64,000 nucleotides of DNA from Ischnura elegans (taxonomy: Eukaryota; Arthropoda; Insecta; Odonata; Coenagrionidae). This document shows, piece after piece, positions 22,750-35,079 of the stretch; position 1 is the stretch's first letter; the number at the start of each line of letters is the position of its first letter. Made by a program: the position numbers and the translations under genes. The notes under the pieces were generated by a model. That model did not search any database, had not been told where the DNA came from, and worked only from the letters and a program-made list of their open reading frames with translations. The DNA is taken from assembly GCF_921293095.1 (NCBI RefSeq), contig NC_060246.1, forward strand, positions 137,020,198 through 137,084,197. The letters run 5' to 3'.

Positions 22750-23280
22750 ATACCTATCTATTATTCGTGATTAAATGAAAAGTGAAAATTTTCAAGCACG
22801 CGAAAACATGACGGCTAAGTATGATTGCTAGGTAAAGCCCATGTGATGTCAGGCTGCTGCTGTGTGAGGCAATGAATGCTGTTACGATGCAGGATGCTTG
22901 CTGCTGAGTATGGCGGTAGCGTAGAGTACTCTGCTAGCAGGTAGCGCTTAGCTTAAATAAGGATTATTAATACCCTATCAAACGAAGGAAACTTTCCAAC
23001 CATAGGCAATTTTAATAGTTGATTATTAAGAGATGTTTCCCTGAGCTCTGTGCCTCATGCATGCATTGGTTATCTCAGAAGATGTGAAACTCCTATCTAC
23101 TCGTATAGCATCTAGGTCCCTATGACATCACATGGAGTAGCATCACATGGGTGCCAATCAGACCTTTTTCAAATGAGGTTAAAATTGACCATTAATATTC
23201 GTCTAAACTGGGATTTCTAAAATCAAATAATTTGTATATAATGAATACAATAATGGTGGGTAACGAATTGCAATCAATGC
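22750..23280. other. Insertion of unknown type inside the BEL/Pao remnant
   Basis: No BEL protein similarity over this stretch although it resumes on both sides. Inverted strings CCCATGTGATGTCA (22838) and TGACATCACATGG (23122) occur inside, but not at the limits, so the element class is unclear. Confidence 0.4.
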
Positions 23281-24625
23281 CTTTCGTTTTCTTTGATGAA
23301 GGAAACTACCCTATTGAAGTCAATACCTATGTCTTTTCCTAGAACCCAATGCAGATGATGATTAGCGCTCTAAATAGCACTTTCCCATAATCCACCTTGG
23401 TAGTGTGCTGTGGGAGGAATAAAATGCTGACTGAAAAAGAATAGTTGTGTATCCTTAGCATTCTTGTAGATGTTTCTTTTTAATTATAGAAGAAGCTCCA
23501 ATGAAAGTACATACATAGTTCCACAATCAGAGTGTATATTTTTAGGAGTTCCTCTATGGGAAACAAAACAGGTGATGAATGCTTCCGATGTAAGATCAGT
23601 TATTACTTCCAAGTGCACTACCTTAGTTGCAAAACAAATAAATACACACAAATAAACTTGGATTGGTGGAACATACTTCATTGTATGAATTTTAACGTGA
23701 AAAGGTCCCTCATAATTCATTCCTGTTGTTTCAAAGGCTCATGACCAGTTAATTCTTTGTTTAGGAAGGTCTCCCATAATAGTGGCAGAACATTCTTGGG
23801 TTGCCATCTGACAATGAGACATTTATTGCATTTGAAAATGCGTGAAAAAATGACAGAACTTGGCAACAGGATCCAAAATTTGATGCTGCTGCATATTCTT
23901 TTTCAGATACATTTGAGAATCTATGCAATTGTAGTATTGAGGTCAAGATTGGACTACGTAGCATAATAACAGCAATTGATGGTAATTAATGCCAAAATTC
24001 ATTCCATTAAACAGAGGTATTAGAAGGCAGGTTTTCATTCCACTTTAGTCCTTAATAACTGAAGAAGACATTTGGCGTGAAAAACTATGGGACAACCATC
24101 ACCAGGGATGGTAAGTCCTTGCAATGGTAGAAAGTACATATAAAGCATTTTGTCAAAGGACTCTCAGAATTCTCTGAGTAAGGGAAGTCATTAATTGATG
24201 TATTCTGTTTTACCCCAAGGAGGCAGTGAAGTGGTTGTTTACATGCTGCAACAAAACTGGGGTTTCTATTTCTTCTTCAACATATGAGAGGAGGGAGAGA
24301 GAGAGATGCTCCACCCTTGCGAAGCAGTAGTTTTAACCTCTTTTGGAGAGCAATGTCATCACTGAGGTCATTTGCTCCCATAACAATATCATTGACAAAT
24401 ATCTGAGATTTGAGAGCATTAGCAGCAAGAGTTAGTTCTAGAGTAGTTAGCTCTATCTGCTGCTAGTTGATGAAGTGTCCTCATGGCCATAAACTTACCA
24501 TTTCACCATGAACTTACCATTAGCTTATTATACCATAGGTTACCTTTGTCAATTTATACACCTGAGAGAGGATATGCTGAACACAAAAGCAATTCTGACC
24601 CTTTATCTATTAAGGTTGATACATA

Positions 24626-25406
24626 CAGTCCGGCCGCCGAGAGTTGTCCGTTGACAGCTCAGAAGAAGGGGTGGGGAACCCTTTGCCAAAACGGTTTGCA
24701 GCCAATCGCCGTCCCCCAAGCGTACCTCACACCCTCGCCTAGTCAAGCAACGTTGTCACATGCAAATGAATCACCAAAACAAGCCTGAATCACCAAAACA
24801 AAACTTTACATAGATTGTCTCTTTGCTCTTGCGTGCGTTCTTAGTTCACTGTGCTGTAGGTGTTGCTGTGGTGGTGTTCTGGATAGTTACTTGTGCTTTT
24901 TCCAACGCTTTTCACGAAAACTTCTCAGCGCTTTTGGCGGAAGTATTTCAATTTCTCAATTATGTGGCATTTTAAAAGCATAGGATAAAACAAATAGAAG
25001 GAAAATTACTTGCTTTATTTAATGTCAAATCAGAAACTGCATTTGGTTCACTGGAGTCCTTTCTATGATTGTTTTTTTCCTAGAGTTATCATTTACACTC
25101 CAGCATTTAAATTAGCAGCATTTTTCTATATTTTACTTCAATTACCAGTTCGTTTGAGGGCAATACGTGATATTTGCGCGATCGCTATTTTTCTCAGTGA
25201 GGGCAGAGTAGTAGGAAAGTAAAGGATAAAAAGATAATGCTGACCGCGACTCTTCCGTTGGCCCTTCACGCCCGTCGTCCCTTCCGGCTCCTTTCCTCAC
25301 GGAAGCCTTTTGTTTACATGTGAATTGGGCGTTTCCCTTTCTGACCTGGCAACATTGCCCCCTACCCCTTCTAGCTGTCAATGGACAACTCTCGGCGGCC
25401 AGACTG
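24626..25406. mobile_element. Tc1/mariner-type MITE (781 bp)
   Basis: TIRs of about 40 bp: CAGTCCGGCCGCCGAGAGTT at left and CAGTCTGGCCGCCGAGAGTT (reverse complement) at right, continuing through GTCC(G/A)TTGACAGCT. TA flanks both sides (24624-24625, 25407-25408). It starts about 16 bases beyond the BEL RT remnant. No transposase. Confidence 0.88.
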
Positions 25407-25412
25407 TACATA

Positions 25413-26020
25413 CAGTAGATTCTGGTTAATTGGGACATATCGGGACTTGTGCACTTTGCCCCAATTAAGCGGATGCCCCGATTAGGCGAACTCTCTTGTA
25501 CATGGGCATAAAAAAACTTTGGAATGGTAGAAATAAGACTAAAGAATGTTTATAATGCAACATAAGTTCATTAAACTGTTTAATTATTAAATCAGCGAGT
25601 TTAGTTTATTTATTATCATTTTTAAGAATTATAACATTAAAAAAAAATATTTTTCACAGCCTCGGGCGATGCTGAATGAATGTCTTTTACTAAGTCCTAT
25701 TGTAGAAAAGTCCTATCCTCTTGCGGATAGTATAACAACAGGAACTTTCAAAGTAGGGCAAGAATAGGAACATTTGTGAAAAATAAGAGTAAATCAAAGT
25801 AGGAAAATATAAAAAATAGTATTCTTAAAACATAAAATTTTAATTTCGTCCCAAGTATAGAGTCAATGTCACCAACTCATGGCCCAATAAAGCGGCATGC
25901 TATCTCAATTAAGCGGAGAATACTCGAGGATATTCCTCTATTGGGTTCTGTTCTTCATGATCTGCCCCAATTAAGCTGCTTCCCCAAGTAACCGGTGGAC
26001 CCATTAAACGGAATCTACTG
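25413..26020. mobile_element. Pogo/Tigger-type MITE (608 bp)
   Basis: Left end CAGTAGATTCTGGTTAATTG and right end CAGTAGATTCCGTTTAATGG (reverse complement), TA on both sides (25411-25412, 26021-26022). Subterminal repeats CCCCAATTAAGC recur in both halves. No coding capacity. Begins only 6 bases after the preceding element. Confidence 0.88.
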
Positions 26021-26393
26021 TATATTGAAAGAAATACAATTTTCCATCCCATTGAAACTGAAATATTATCTTAATTGAATGGATTGCACTTGATTAAATT
26101 CTTTATTAGATATTATGTTTCAAGATGAACATTTAGAAGACATGGCTAATTACATATTTCATTTCAGCTGTTTTTCCTGGCTCCTTTAATCCCCATTTCC
26201 AGTTCTCATTGTACGAAAGCAATTTGAATGGAGGTGGGCTTAAGTAGGTAACAAATATCTAGTGTGAATGCCAAAAATGCTGTTGTGGATCAGTTATTTC
26301 ATCTGTTCTAAGTTATTTATTATACATTTCCATTTAAAAATCATACAATAATATGTTTAAGGGTATAAGGAGATAAGTTTTTACTCAGGCTAA
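26021..26393. other. No recognisable gene
   Basis: AT-rich; no BEL similarity resumes here. Confidence 0.4.
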
Positions 26394-26690
26394 ATGCACG
26401 GGAAAACCCTTTCGAGTCAACCCCCCCCTCCCGCCATCTCACCAGCGTCGTTCTCCAACGGTTGTTTTCTCAATTCTCAATACAACCTCCACTTGGGGTT
26501 TCCAAGCCAACACCTTCCCCTCCCCCACCTGACACCCACTCCTTCCACTCTCTCCTCCATCCACTTCAAAGAGTATATATGTTTGCTTACCATTCAAATT
26601 TTTTGTACTTGATAATGGCCTCTATGGTTCGAAACATGTCGTACGGGCAAAATAAATTGTGGAAATCAACAAAGTCTCCTTTTCATTTTC
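26394..26690 (+). repeat. Retroposon-like repeat ending in a hammerhead-like module
   Basis: A C-rich body is followed at 26608-26680 by TTGATAATGGCC, a five-base loop, GGTTCGAAACATGTCGTACG and then AAAATAAATTGTGGAAATCA. This tail aligns with the arms of the foldback element at 44400-44773 and with 38301-38370. The 5' limit is uncertain. Confidence 0.5.
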
Positions 26691-27947
26691 GTGCAGGAAC
26701 AGAAGTTTAATATAAGGTAAAATTCATTCCCAATCCAGCTAACTGGGCACTGTTCCAATGAGCATTGCTCGTTCACCCTTCCCTCAAGTTGGGCTCAGCT
26801 TTTCTTGGTCAGACCATCAGATATATTCTTTGTTACCAGACTCATCCAAATAACTCCAACCAACAAGTCTGATTACTTGCCTGAAATTTGATGAATTGGA
26901 CAAAATCCCTTTCTTGCATAAACTACTAGACTGATTGGTTAGGGCTACAGTCGGACAGTACATTTCAGGTTAAGCGGGGCCAGTCTTAGCAATCGTTGGA
27001 CATTTTCTGGCTCAGACGGCTATCAGTTATCAGGCTAGGGTGCAGGTCTCTGCTCCAAGGTCAAAACTGAAAATATGCCATCAGGGTTTTAGTTGCAATT
27101 TTTCTAATTCATTTAGTTAGTATTGATTTGGTATCAAGTGGTTCACTTATTTGCATTTCAATGTTTGTTATGTATGGTGTAGCAGTAAAATTTAAAGACT
27201 TGCAGACTACGTATGTATTATTTTAAGACATAGTCGTTAATGAAGGGTGAAGGTGTCAAATTTTGTTGTTACTGATCACATTGTATGATATTGGTGGATT
27301 TTGGAGGGGGAGGAGGAGGACAGGGGTACGTGGCCCCCCAGACGCTTAGGAAATAAACAAGTTTTATTAATATGGTCTCATTATCATTACCTTCCTTTTG
27401 TTTTGTGTAATCAGTAATAGAGTCAAGTGTAGAGGGCCATGAAAAACTTTTCTTTTGCACGTAAATTCAGGTATCTAAATTTATATCTTTAGTGAAATAC
27501 AAAAAAAAGAAGATAGCGAACCAGGATGGTATGACGTGAAAGTCAGAAAATCATTAAGGCAACAGAGAGCATGCCATGAAAAGATGAAAATAATCCATAT
27601 TGATTTGTCTGCGATTGAATGCGAGTTTTAATAAAAAAATTAAGCTGTAAAAAGAAAACATGAAAGAAGACTGTGGTTATTGCATATGTAACGTATTAAT
27701 ATTTTCTTATTAATAACTTTTATATTACCAAATATGAGAAGACTGTTTGCCTTTCAGACTCTTTGCTCCCCCCCCCCCCCAGAAAAAAATCCTGACCAGT
27801 CCCTGTTGCATGAAGGTCATTTGGGTCATTACCTCCAAATTTTATCCTCAAAGCACCACCTGGCAGTTCCTCTACTAGGCGTATTCTACAACCTGCTGCT
27901 ATCCTCACCCCTCCAGCACAGAGGCATTATCTATTAGAAAAATTGTC
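26691..27947. other. No recognisable gene
   Basis: Includes a C-run (about 27769-27780) and AT-rich sequence; opposite-strand open frames here share no known domain. Confidence 0.4.
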
Positions 27948-28041
27948 TTGCATTATCTGAAGTATAAGTGTTTTTGGTATCAATTGACCATGCATTGCCA
28001 TTGATTTAGCCTTTTTATTCCTTTAGGTTTTATATAAAACC
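27948..28041 (+). repeat. Copy A of a short 90-bp interspersed unit
   Basis: Shares TTGACCATG, ATTGCCA and TTTTTATTCCTTTAGGTTTT followed by ATATAAAA with the copy at 29610-29701. Confidence 0.65.
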
Positions 28042-29160
28042 AGTATGGCTTTTGGCTCCGAATGCTAAGAAAAGATATTTCTTACTAAATAGGATAAATT
28101 GTTAATTTTATTTCGAAGTATTTTTCCTTAATTTCACTTTTTCTGTAATATATAAATGAAAAAATATATCATATGGAATATTTTAATTAATCATGTGCAT
28201 ACATTCATGAAGTTTGCTCATAAATGAGTAATGTGTAATGGTAATGAAAATGCTGTTTTGAATCCTTCTATGCATTATTATAGTTTTATATTTAAGTGTA
28301 ATTTATAATAATATATGATTAATCAATTTATCGTACTATTTTTGAATTATTATTATTGAAATTATATTTTTTCAGTACACTAATTAAGATTCAATTTTGC
28401 AAGGTGGTTCTTCCCACCCCATATTGTTGAAAGGCATTGCATACCTCCCAGTCTGCCCCAATAAACAGACGAATCCCCAAAGTAAGACCCTAGTCCATTC
28501 CTAATTAAGACTAATTTTCAAACCTGAGCCTGGGAAATGGCATCAGGCCCATGCTGGACTCCTTCTTAGGGCGGTGGTCAGCCATGGTCATAGGGAGCCA
28601 GTACTAAGCCAGGGGAGGACTACCGAGGGCTCTGGGGATGTTGAATATGATAAATAAATTTTGAAATCTTTTTTAATCTTTACCCTCTTGAGATTGAATT
28701 GAATCTTACAAGATTGAATTATTAATTTTAATTATTATTTTATGTACTCAAGACGGTGTTTATTATGCTGTTAAATGAGGCATCAATGAAATCAAGTTAT
28801 CTGATCAATGTTGGTATTCTGAGGGTAAAACTTCGGAAGTTTCGGAACAGGAGGGTGCCAAAGATATCCAGGCTGGAGGGTGCACCGGGATACGTCTCGG
28901 CGGCCCAGGACGGGCCTGAATGGCATACCAGGATATCAATAAGGAGAATAGGTGCCTTCCATACGGGTGCCAGGGTATATAATTGAGTCATTTGGGTGAC
29001 CCTTAATTAGTATGCTGAAAATATATAACTTAAGTGATAATGGGAAAAAATAATAGTTTAATTTAGCTATTCACAGAGTAAGATATATTTCAGTTAAATA
29101 TAACATTATAATAACAAATAAAAGGATTCAATACAGCAATTTCATTATCACCGCACATTA
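28042..29160. other. No gene; partial duplicated string
   Basis: AT-rich apart from 28838-28985, whose end (GTGCCTTCCATACGGGTGCCAGGGTATA) recurs nearly unchanged at 29171-29200. Confidence 0.45.
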
Positions 29161-29239
29161 CTCTCCTTGCGGTGCCTTCCCATTTGGGTGCCAGGGTATA
29201 CGAAGTGAAGTGTGTGAGAGAGAAATATATGTGGGAGCT

Positions 29240-29609
29240 GGAAGTGGTAGTGGGAGGGGGGGGATTTCGATCGGCACTTGTAGCGCGTGTGCGCGCGTTC
29301 CGAAAAAGGGTCCCCTACCCCTCCCCTCCTCTCCCCTATTCCCCCACGTGCATGTATATGTCCTTCCCCTCTATCGTAAGAACCCCTCCTCTCCCACGCC
29401 TTGTCGGTCGGCGCCCCGCACTCATACAGTCAGTCAGTCCCTCGCCAGCAGTCAGCCTGCAGGCGCGACAATCCCCCGATCCTCGATTGGGAGTACAAGC
29501 CGACAACTTTCCGAAGGGGAAATCCCTGAATACGAGTCGGCCGGCGGCGCGGCGACCGTCTCCCGCCGCCCGGTGTGTTCGAACGGGCCGCGTTTCACGT
29601 GCCGGTGGT
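29240..29609 (+). promoter_or_regulatory. CpG-rich segment, possible promoter
   Basis: GC- and CpG-rich over about 370 bases in AT-rich surroundings. A repeated arthropod initiator-like string TCAGTCAGTC lies at 29430-29439. Open frames on both strands overlap here and are best explained by base composition. No TATA box in a convincing place. Confidence 0.3.
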
Positions 29610-29701
29610 TGCTGAATCTGTAATATGAGTGTTATAGGTATCATATGACCATGAATTACCAGTGCCATGGCCGTTTTTATTCCTCTAGGTTTTATATAAA
29701 A
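29610..29701 (+). mobile_element. Copy B of the 90-bp unit, flanked by 19-bp direct repeats
   Basis: CGTTTCACGTGCCGGTGGT at 29591-29609 and CGTTTCACTTGCCTGTGGT at 29702-29720 differ at two positions and bracket the unit exactly. This looks like a retroposition-length target duplication. The unit ends TTTTATATAAAA. Confidence 0.6.
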
Positions 29702-29850
29702 CGTTTCACTTGCCTGTGGTCGGCACAACAATGGCACGATTGTCATTCAACGATCAACACGATCCACGTGTTGCGACCGTTGTCTGGTTAAATTGGGCAG
29801 ATCATCGCTGATGACTGCGATGGTTTTCGGATTGTGCGTGGAAAATTTTC

Positions 29851-29924
29851 CGTCGTCGCCGGGATTTGAACCCGGATTCTCCCGCTGGGATTCCAGAACT
29901 GTGATGGACTTTCTCGCCAATCAT
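29851..29924 (-). repeat. tRNA-derived SINE fragment
   Basis: Minus strand holds the B box GGTTCAAATCCC after GCGGGAGAATCC, and CCCGGCGACGACGG after it. The B-box side resembles the 3.2-kb SINEs (GGGTTYGAATC after GATCC). No valid tRNA fold. Confidence 0.5.
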
Positions 29925-30451
29925 ATCTGCTTCTGATGATCGTTCAGTGTAGTAGTAAGAGAGAGGTAGAGAGGGTTGGATACATGTGTCAATGTTTGTT
30001 TTCCAGTCCTGAGAAAAGTGTACTTCATCGCGACGGTGCACGTGGGTTTCCTAAACTTCAAGTGCCGTTATCTCTTGTGTGTGTTTTGTAATACTATTTA
30101 CTGATTAGGAGAGTTAGAAGGTTGAGCATTTGATCAGTTTTCATCGTGTTATTGATTGAAGCCAGCACCAAAGTTTTTATTTATATCCTTGTGATAAAAT
30201 ATCTGCACCGTATGCCTTTGCTAGAATGTATGACAACCAAATGTCAAATAATTCTGTGTTCCTAAGTGGACGTCTAACTTGGTTTTGAATCCTGTGAGAC
30301 GTATATCCAATTACACGCTATAAGTGGTACCTAATATTTCCGCCGAATTGTTGACGGGACCATTTTTCAAGTGCACCATAAATCAGCGATTTTGTCATAA
30401 TCAAGCACTGGAAGTTTGACTGTGTTCACGCTTGTCTCCCTTTCCTTGCAG

Positions 30452-30616
30452 TAGATATCCTGTGAGTGAGAGTGTTTTGTGAGTGAATTGTGTTGTTGTT
30501 CTCCCCTGATCCTTTTGCGAGAAAGTCAAGGGAAGAAACCTACAACTTACTCTTACGTTACCTCCACCGGCAATGTCAAGCGGTCCTGTGTGATGCAGTC
30601 TCGCCGAACACAACAG
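30452..30616 (+). other. Weak candidate exon (5' end of an unidentified gene)
   Basis: A good acceptor (CTCCCTTTCCTTGCAG ending 30451) and a good donor (CAACAG|GTAAGAG at 30617) bound 165 bases. An ATG at 30593 gives MQSRRTQQ up to the donor in phase 0; an upstream ATG at 30573 opens a short frame that ends quickly. No downstream exon was recognised, so the call rests on splice signals alone. Confidence 0.22.
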
Positions 30617-32726
30617 GTAAGAGCTTTAATGTACTCTACGTTTCTCAGATTTTATTTTCCACGAGATTGATTCCATACATGCTCCACTTTCCAGAAAGAG
30701 ATCTGAAAAACTATGCATATTTTTCATTTCTCCGAAAAAATTTTTTTTGAAATCCAGTCCAGGTATCAAAATTGCTATTCTGCATAGGTAACTTAAATTG
30801 CATTGCGGAGTGGATTTTTTAAATATACGAAAGTATTTTTATTTCGGGAAATTGAAATTCCGCCAAAAATGAGTAATCTACGAAAATGGAATGGAAAGAG
30901 TAACGAATTTTCCGCGCATTTGGGGCGCATAACTGTAATTTTAAGAATTGGCGTTGATCCCGTGCCGGCTTTAATTTAAATTTCCGACGAAGCCAGCGCT
31001 TAGAGCTCGGCTGCATTTCCTTGTTTCAATATGAGATCGTGATTAAACGTTGTGCGTTGGAGCAACAGAAAATTAGTGACTACGCAGATTTTCATGGGGA
31101 TCATCAGAGATGTTAATCCACACTTTTAGTCTGAAGTAAAATTTTGTCCGAAACTATTTTTTGAACTACAGAATAAATACACAAAGTAATTTAGAAGTTT
31201 GCCCGTGGATGGAGAGAAGAGGAAAGAGGGAGAAAATTTGATGGTATAATTTATTTAAAATTGACGAAAATACAAATAATCATGTTTATTTGAAGGCGAA
31301 TGTCACATAACACTCAAATTTGGCTAAATCGTGGTAGATGAGGGCAAACATTTTATTCTCGTCTGCATATTTTATTTTGAATACGGAAAGCTTGTTTGAT
31401 TCTTTTTTGTGGTGGCCAGGGGATAATTCGAGAATGAGTAGAAGCGAGGGTTAGGTACGCTTGACTTCGGATGAAATTTCCGCGCCCAAGGGTTAATACA
31501 GCTCACCATAATAAATGGAGCTGGTTTTAAATTTTCCAGCGAGCCAGATTATGATTTTATTATTAATGGATCAATACCCTAGGTGGCTTGATGGTTGTAG
31601 TAAGGCGATAACGCGTTTGTAACCTCGTGGACCAATTAAGCCATTGTTGCCTTTACGGTAAATGCACTAATATTAAAAAAATATAATTCTCCGCACGAAG
31701 CATATTTTGTTGGATACGGGTACGTGGCTACATGATGCATGAAAACTCAGACGGTTCACATTGGTCACGACCTCAATAGCGTGAAATTGCTCCAGAAATA
31801 TTTGATGAATAAAGATGAAATGGCTAGCGCTGCTATCATTTGTTGGCAAAATAAGTCAAAGGGATCTGTGGACCGTGGGTTATGAAGAGAAGCAAATTTT
31901 TGGGAGTACCCACCTAGTTCACTTGCTCAAAACAGTGTGATTTAACTTTTATTTATATTGGTTATGACATAGCATTTATGAAAGTTTGTGTATGAAACTA
32001 ATGGCAGATTGCTGTCGTATGTCCGTTATTGTTGCGTTTGCTTTTAATGGCTCCTCTTTTTAATCCAACCCCTTATTGTGTCGGTACTTCTTTCCTTCCA
32101 TTTGATCATTTATTAGGTTAGCTTATATTAACTTCACCTTCCTACATAGAATTACTCCACCTTCATGATCAGCTCTCCGATTTTGACTTAGCATGCATAG
32201 CTTAGATAGTATTGTTTTCAGCCACTTGGGCCTTTAGGCTTCAGCATATGGCCTCGAGATCAAGACGGGCAAACATAAAATTTGTTAGCAAAATTTAATA
32301 ACATTTTTTATAAATTAGGTAATCACAACAGGTTTCATTTAATATATTGATATACATATCACAGAAATGAAGTATTTTATTATCTCTCATGTCATTTAAA
32401 AACTTAAAAATGGGTGGTGAAAGGGCATCTTACGTGAAATAGCCTTACGTAATCTAAATCCGACCTTGCAAGTAACATTTAAAAATCTGCCTTTGGTTTG
32501 CTCTTTCAGATTGGGAGCCTATTGTTCAGCTACAAACCAATCGTCCCAAAAATAGAATAGGCATGAAAGAATCTATTTAGTTATCTTAGCGCCTTCGCAG
32601 AAATGAATTCTCCTAAAATATGAAGTTTTTCTTTCCCGGATAATCAATCGTGTGAAGTCTTCTTTTTATTCCCATCGGTTTAATTCGGTGTATTCTTAGT
32701 TGTAAAGAATTCACCCTGATGACGAT
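30617..32726. other. No recognisable gene
   Basis: AT-rich without element ends; could be intron if 30452-30616 is an exon. Confidence 0.4.
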
Positions 32727-33029
32727 CACTGGCGTAATGAGGGGGAAAGATGCCGAGGGTCCGAATCCCCCCCGAATTATAAAATCATAACTACTTTGCT
32801 TCAGCATAAAAGAAATTAAAATATTGAATCATCGATTCAATATTTTAATTTCATCGATTCAATATTTTAAAATCATCGATTAAAAAAAGATTTATTTGAG
32901 AAATGACGTTTTTTTCGATTATGAAAGGTGTTTAAATTAGTTTTAAAACCCCCTACTTACCCCTGTTTAAAAAAAATTTCCCCCTGGTTTTGGACACCCA
33001 ATCCAAGGAAATTCCTAGCTACGCCACTG
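32727..33029. mobile_element. hAT-type MITE, family 2 (303 bp, intact ends)
   Basis: Perfect 8-bp target duplication ATGACGAT at 32719-32726 and 33030-33037. Termini CACTGGCGTAATGAG and, in reverse complement, CAGTGGCGTAGCTAGG. The centre holds repeated inverted strings ATCGATTCAATATTTTAA. No coding capacity. Confidence 0.92.
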
Positions 33030-33139
33030 ATGACGATCGACGAATCATTCATTGAAACGGCGGAAATCCCGGGAAGACTTCGAGCAGTCAATTTTCCTTT
33101 TCATTTTTTTTCTTCCCATAATCGCGCTTAATAAACGTG

Positions 33140-33270
33140 CCTTTCCGTCGATTCCGCCAGAGTATGTACGCGCAGGGAGCAGTGCGTACTCGACGCGGAG
33201 TTCGGCCTTGACCGTGATAGCGATGAGAGCGAAGCAAGTAGACGCTCCCACCCGCAATACTCATCCAAAG
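33140..33270. other. Small CpG-rich patch
   Basis: CpG-rich over about 130 bases (TACGCGCAGGG, CTCGACGCGGAG). No gene assigned. Confidence 0.35.
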
Positions 33271-33410
33271 GTCTGAGCCGGCTGTCAATAATCTTTTCAT
33301 CTATGCCAGACTAATGGAGAGAGTATTTCCCTCGCCGAAACCTTTCGTGTGTGATTTAACTATAAATGAAACTCAATGGTAATACGTTACCCCATTTGTG
33401 GACTTGAGAT

Positions 33411-33644
33411 CATGGGCGTACCCAGCGAGGAGGGGGCAGCTGCCTCCCCCTAGAAGCAAAAATCGCAAATGTATTTAAGGAAAATAATATTTTTTCAAGC
33501 AAATAATTTTAAAAACTAATATACAGCTGTTACAGTTTCCTTAAATGTTGATTTCATTGACCTTTTCCATGCGTAAATCTTACCAACAACTTGAACAACC
33601 ATGTATTGACCCCCCCCCTAGTTTTGATCCTGGGTGCGCCCTTG
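33411..33644. mobile_element. hAT-type MITE, family 1 (234 bp, intact ends)
   Basis: Perfect 8-bp duplication CTTGAGAT at 33403-33410 and 33645-33652. Termini CATGGGCGTACCCAG and, in reverse complement, CAAGGGCGCACCCAG. Shares GCAGCTGCC and TAGAAGCAAAAATCGCAAA with 19200-19482. Confidence 0.92.
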
Positions 33645-33652
33645 CTTGAGAT

Positions 33653-35079
33653 ATGCCGCGCTAGGCATGCATTTTACCTGCATCTACGGAAAATATACGG
33701 ATTTGACTCTTTTGTTTCAACAAATATTTTCCTTGCGTGGAGATTTTGTATATGGCCAAAAATTGTAAACAAAAATATTTGCTGTATATACCACACTCAT
33801 ATTATTTCAACGTGGAGCTTGGTTTGGATAAGTTCTGGTAGAGTTCATCCTCGAGTAAGCCGGGGTCACGTGAGTTTCACGCATTCAGGGTTTGGGGAGC
33901 CTATTCCCTTTCCCTGGGACAACTAGCACTTCCGAGGATTTTTGTTTGGGAAATTTCTAAGAAATGACCAATGAATAGGCAGCGTTAAAAATTTAAAAAG
34001 TTTTAAGGAAGCACACGCGAAGTGTGTAAATCCATCAAAGGAGAAGTTAAATTTCCTTGACCTGGGGTTGCATCCTTGTTCCACAACTCGCTTGGTATTC
34101 TACGAAATTCGCCAGTTTCTGGGTGAGTTTTGCGTACATTTTGCAACCTTTCTAAGGAGATGTAACGAATGGAACGCCACCAACGCGCTGGGGCGATAAC
34201 CGAGGTTACGTAGCGATTGAGAACAGCTCCTCTATATTCGTAATATGACCCCTTAATCCCTGTGATGTGTCCTCAAGATCAAAGGGAATAGAGCATTTGA
34301 CGCGATTTTGGGTATCCTGGTTGATTTCATGTCTGGGAAAATAATTTTTACTCCGTGGAATTTGGAATTTTCTTTTCCTCTCTCGTCAGGGGACGAGATA
34401 ATAGCCCTCAAGTCGGAATTAACTGAGGACATACGTGAACAGCTATTTGAAATTATCCAAAGTGAAAACGGGCAATGGTAATGATGGAATGCTGTTCGGG
34501 CTTGTCCCCCATTCAAAGCTATCCTCACAGATTCTAGAGGAGATAGACGAATGTGCCCTTCTAGGATATGTGGAGAAGAAAAGCGAATTGTAAATTATTG
34601 CTTTTCTTACTTAAGTCATTATTTTTAATGATATAAAATGCATGAATTGTTGTCTAAACTGTCGGAAATGAAGTAAAAAGTGATCCCTTAACAACTAGCA
34701 GCTGTTGGAGTAAATGCGTTTTTGTGCCTATAAGAATGCCTGCATAACCTAGAAGCAATTGAAAAGAAACTGGTCCTGGTAATAGGTTATTTTTTCTTTG
34801 AACCACGCTGATTGGGAAATGAACTTTTTATTAATATTCCTCATTCAGTCTGTTTGCCGGTTTTCTTACCTCATTCATTGCTGTAAATTATTATTGTTTT
34901 CGGTGTGAAATTTTCATTGATTTACTTTATTAGCGATCAGTTGGCTGGCTATAAAATGGGTCATTCGTTATCATAGCGAGACGGTTTCTATGGACAAGGA
35001 TACCACCACTGCAGGGATTTTCAACCAAGGGGATTGAAGCCAGGTATCCCTTTGATTGTGCAGGTGTCCATCGATGCGC
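33653..35079. other. No recognisable gene
   Basis: No domain or terminal repeats that I can support. Confidence 0.4.

Larger units (their letters stand above)
21690..24610 (-). mobile_element. BEL/Pao LTR retrotransposon pol remnant
   Basis: On the minus strand from high to low coordinate: RT (KLTKVTYGI, FMAMRTLHQLAAD, then SQIFVNDIVMGAND, where the FVDD box is FVND at 24388-24399), RNase H region (LQLHRFSNVSEKEYAAA), integrase zinc/linker (KCNK; MGDLPKQRIN), integrase core (MNYEGPFHVK, VYLCVFICFATKVVHLEVIT, HSDCGTMYV, FIPPTAHYQGGLWESAI) and C-terminus (SALTPGNFLIDTPL, LKPGDLVKN). The order is that of BEL/Pao pol. Numerous stops and frameshifts, a changed catalytic residue and two insertions (22.75-23.28 kb and the foldback element) mean it is inactive. 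No LTR, gag or protease identified. Confidence 0.88.

Noticed and set aside
29172..29746. Open frames of 136-147 codons on both strands
   Set aside because: Overlapping frames in CpG-rich sequence with no domain, no orthologue that I recognise and no splice context; explained by GC content.
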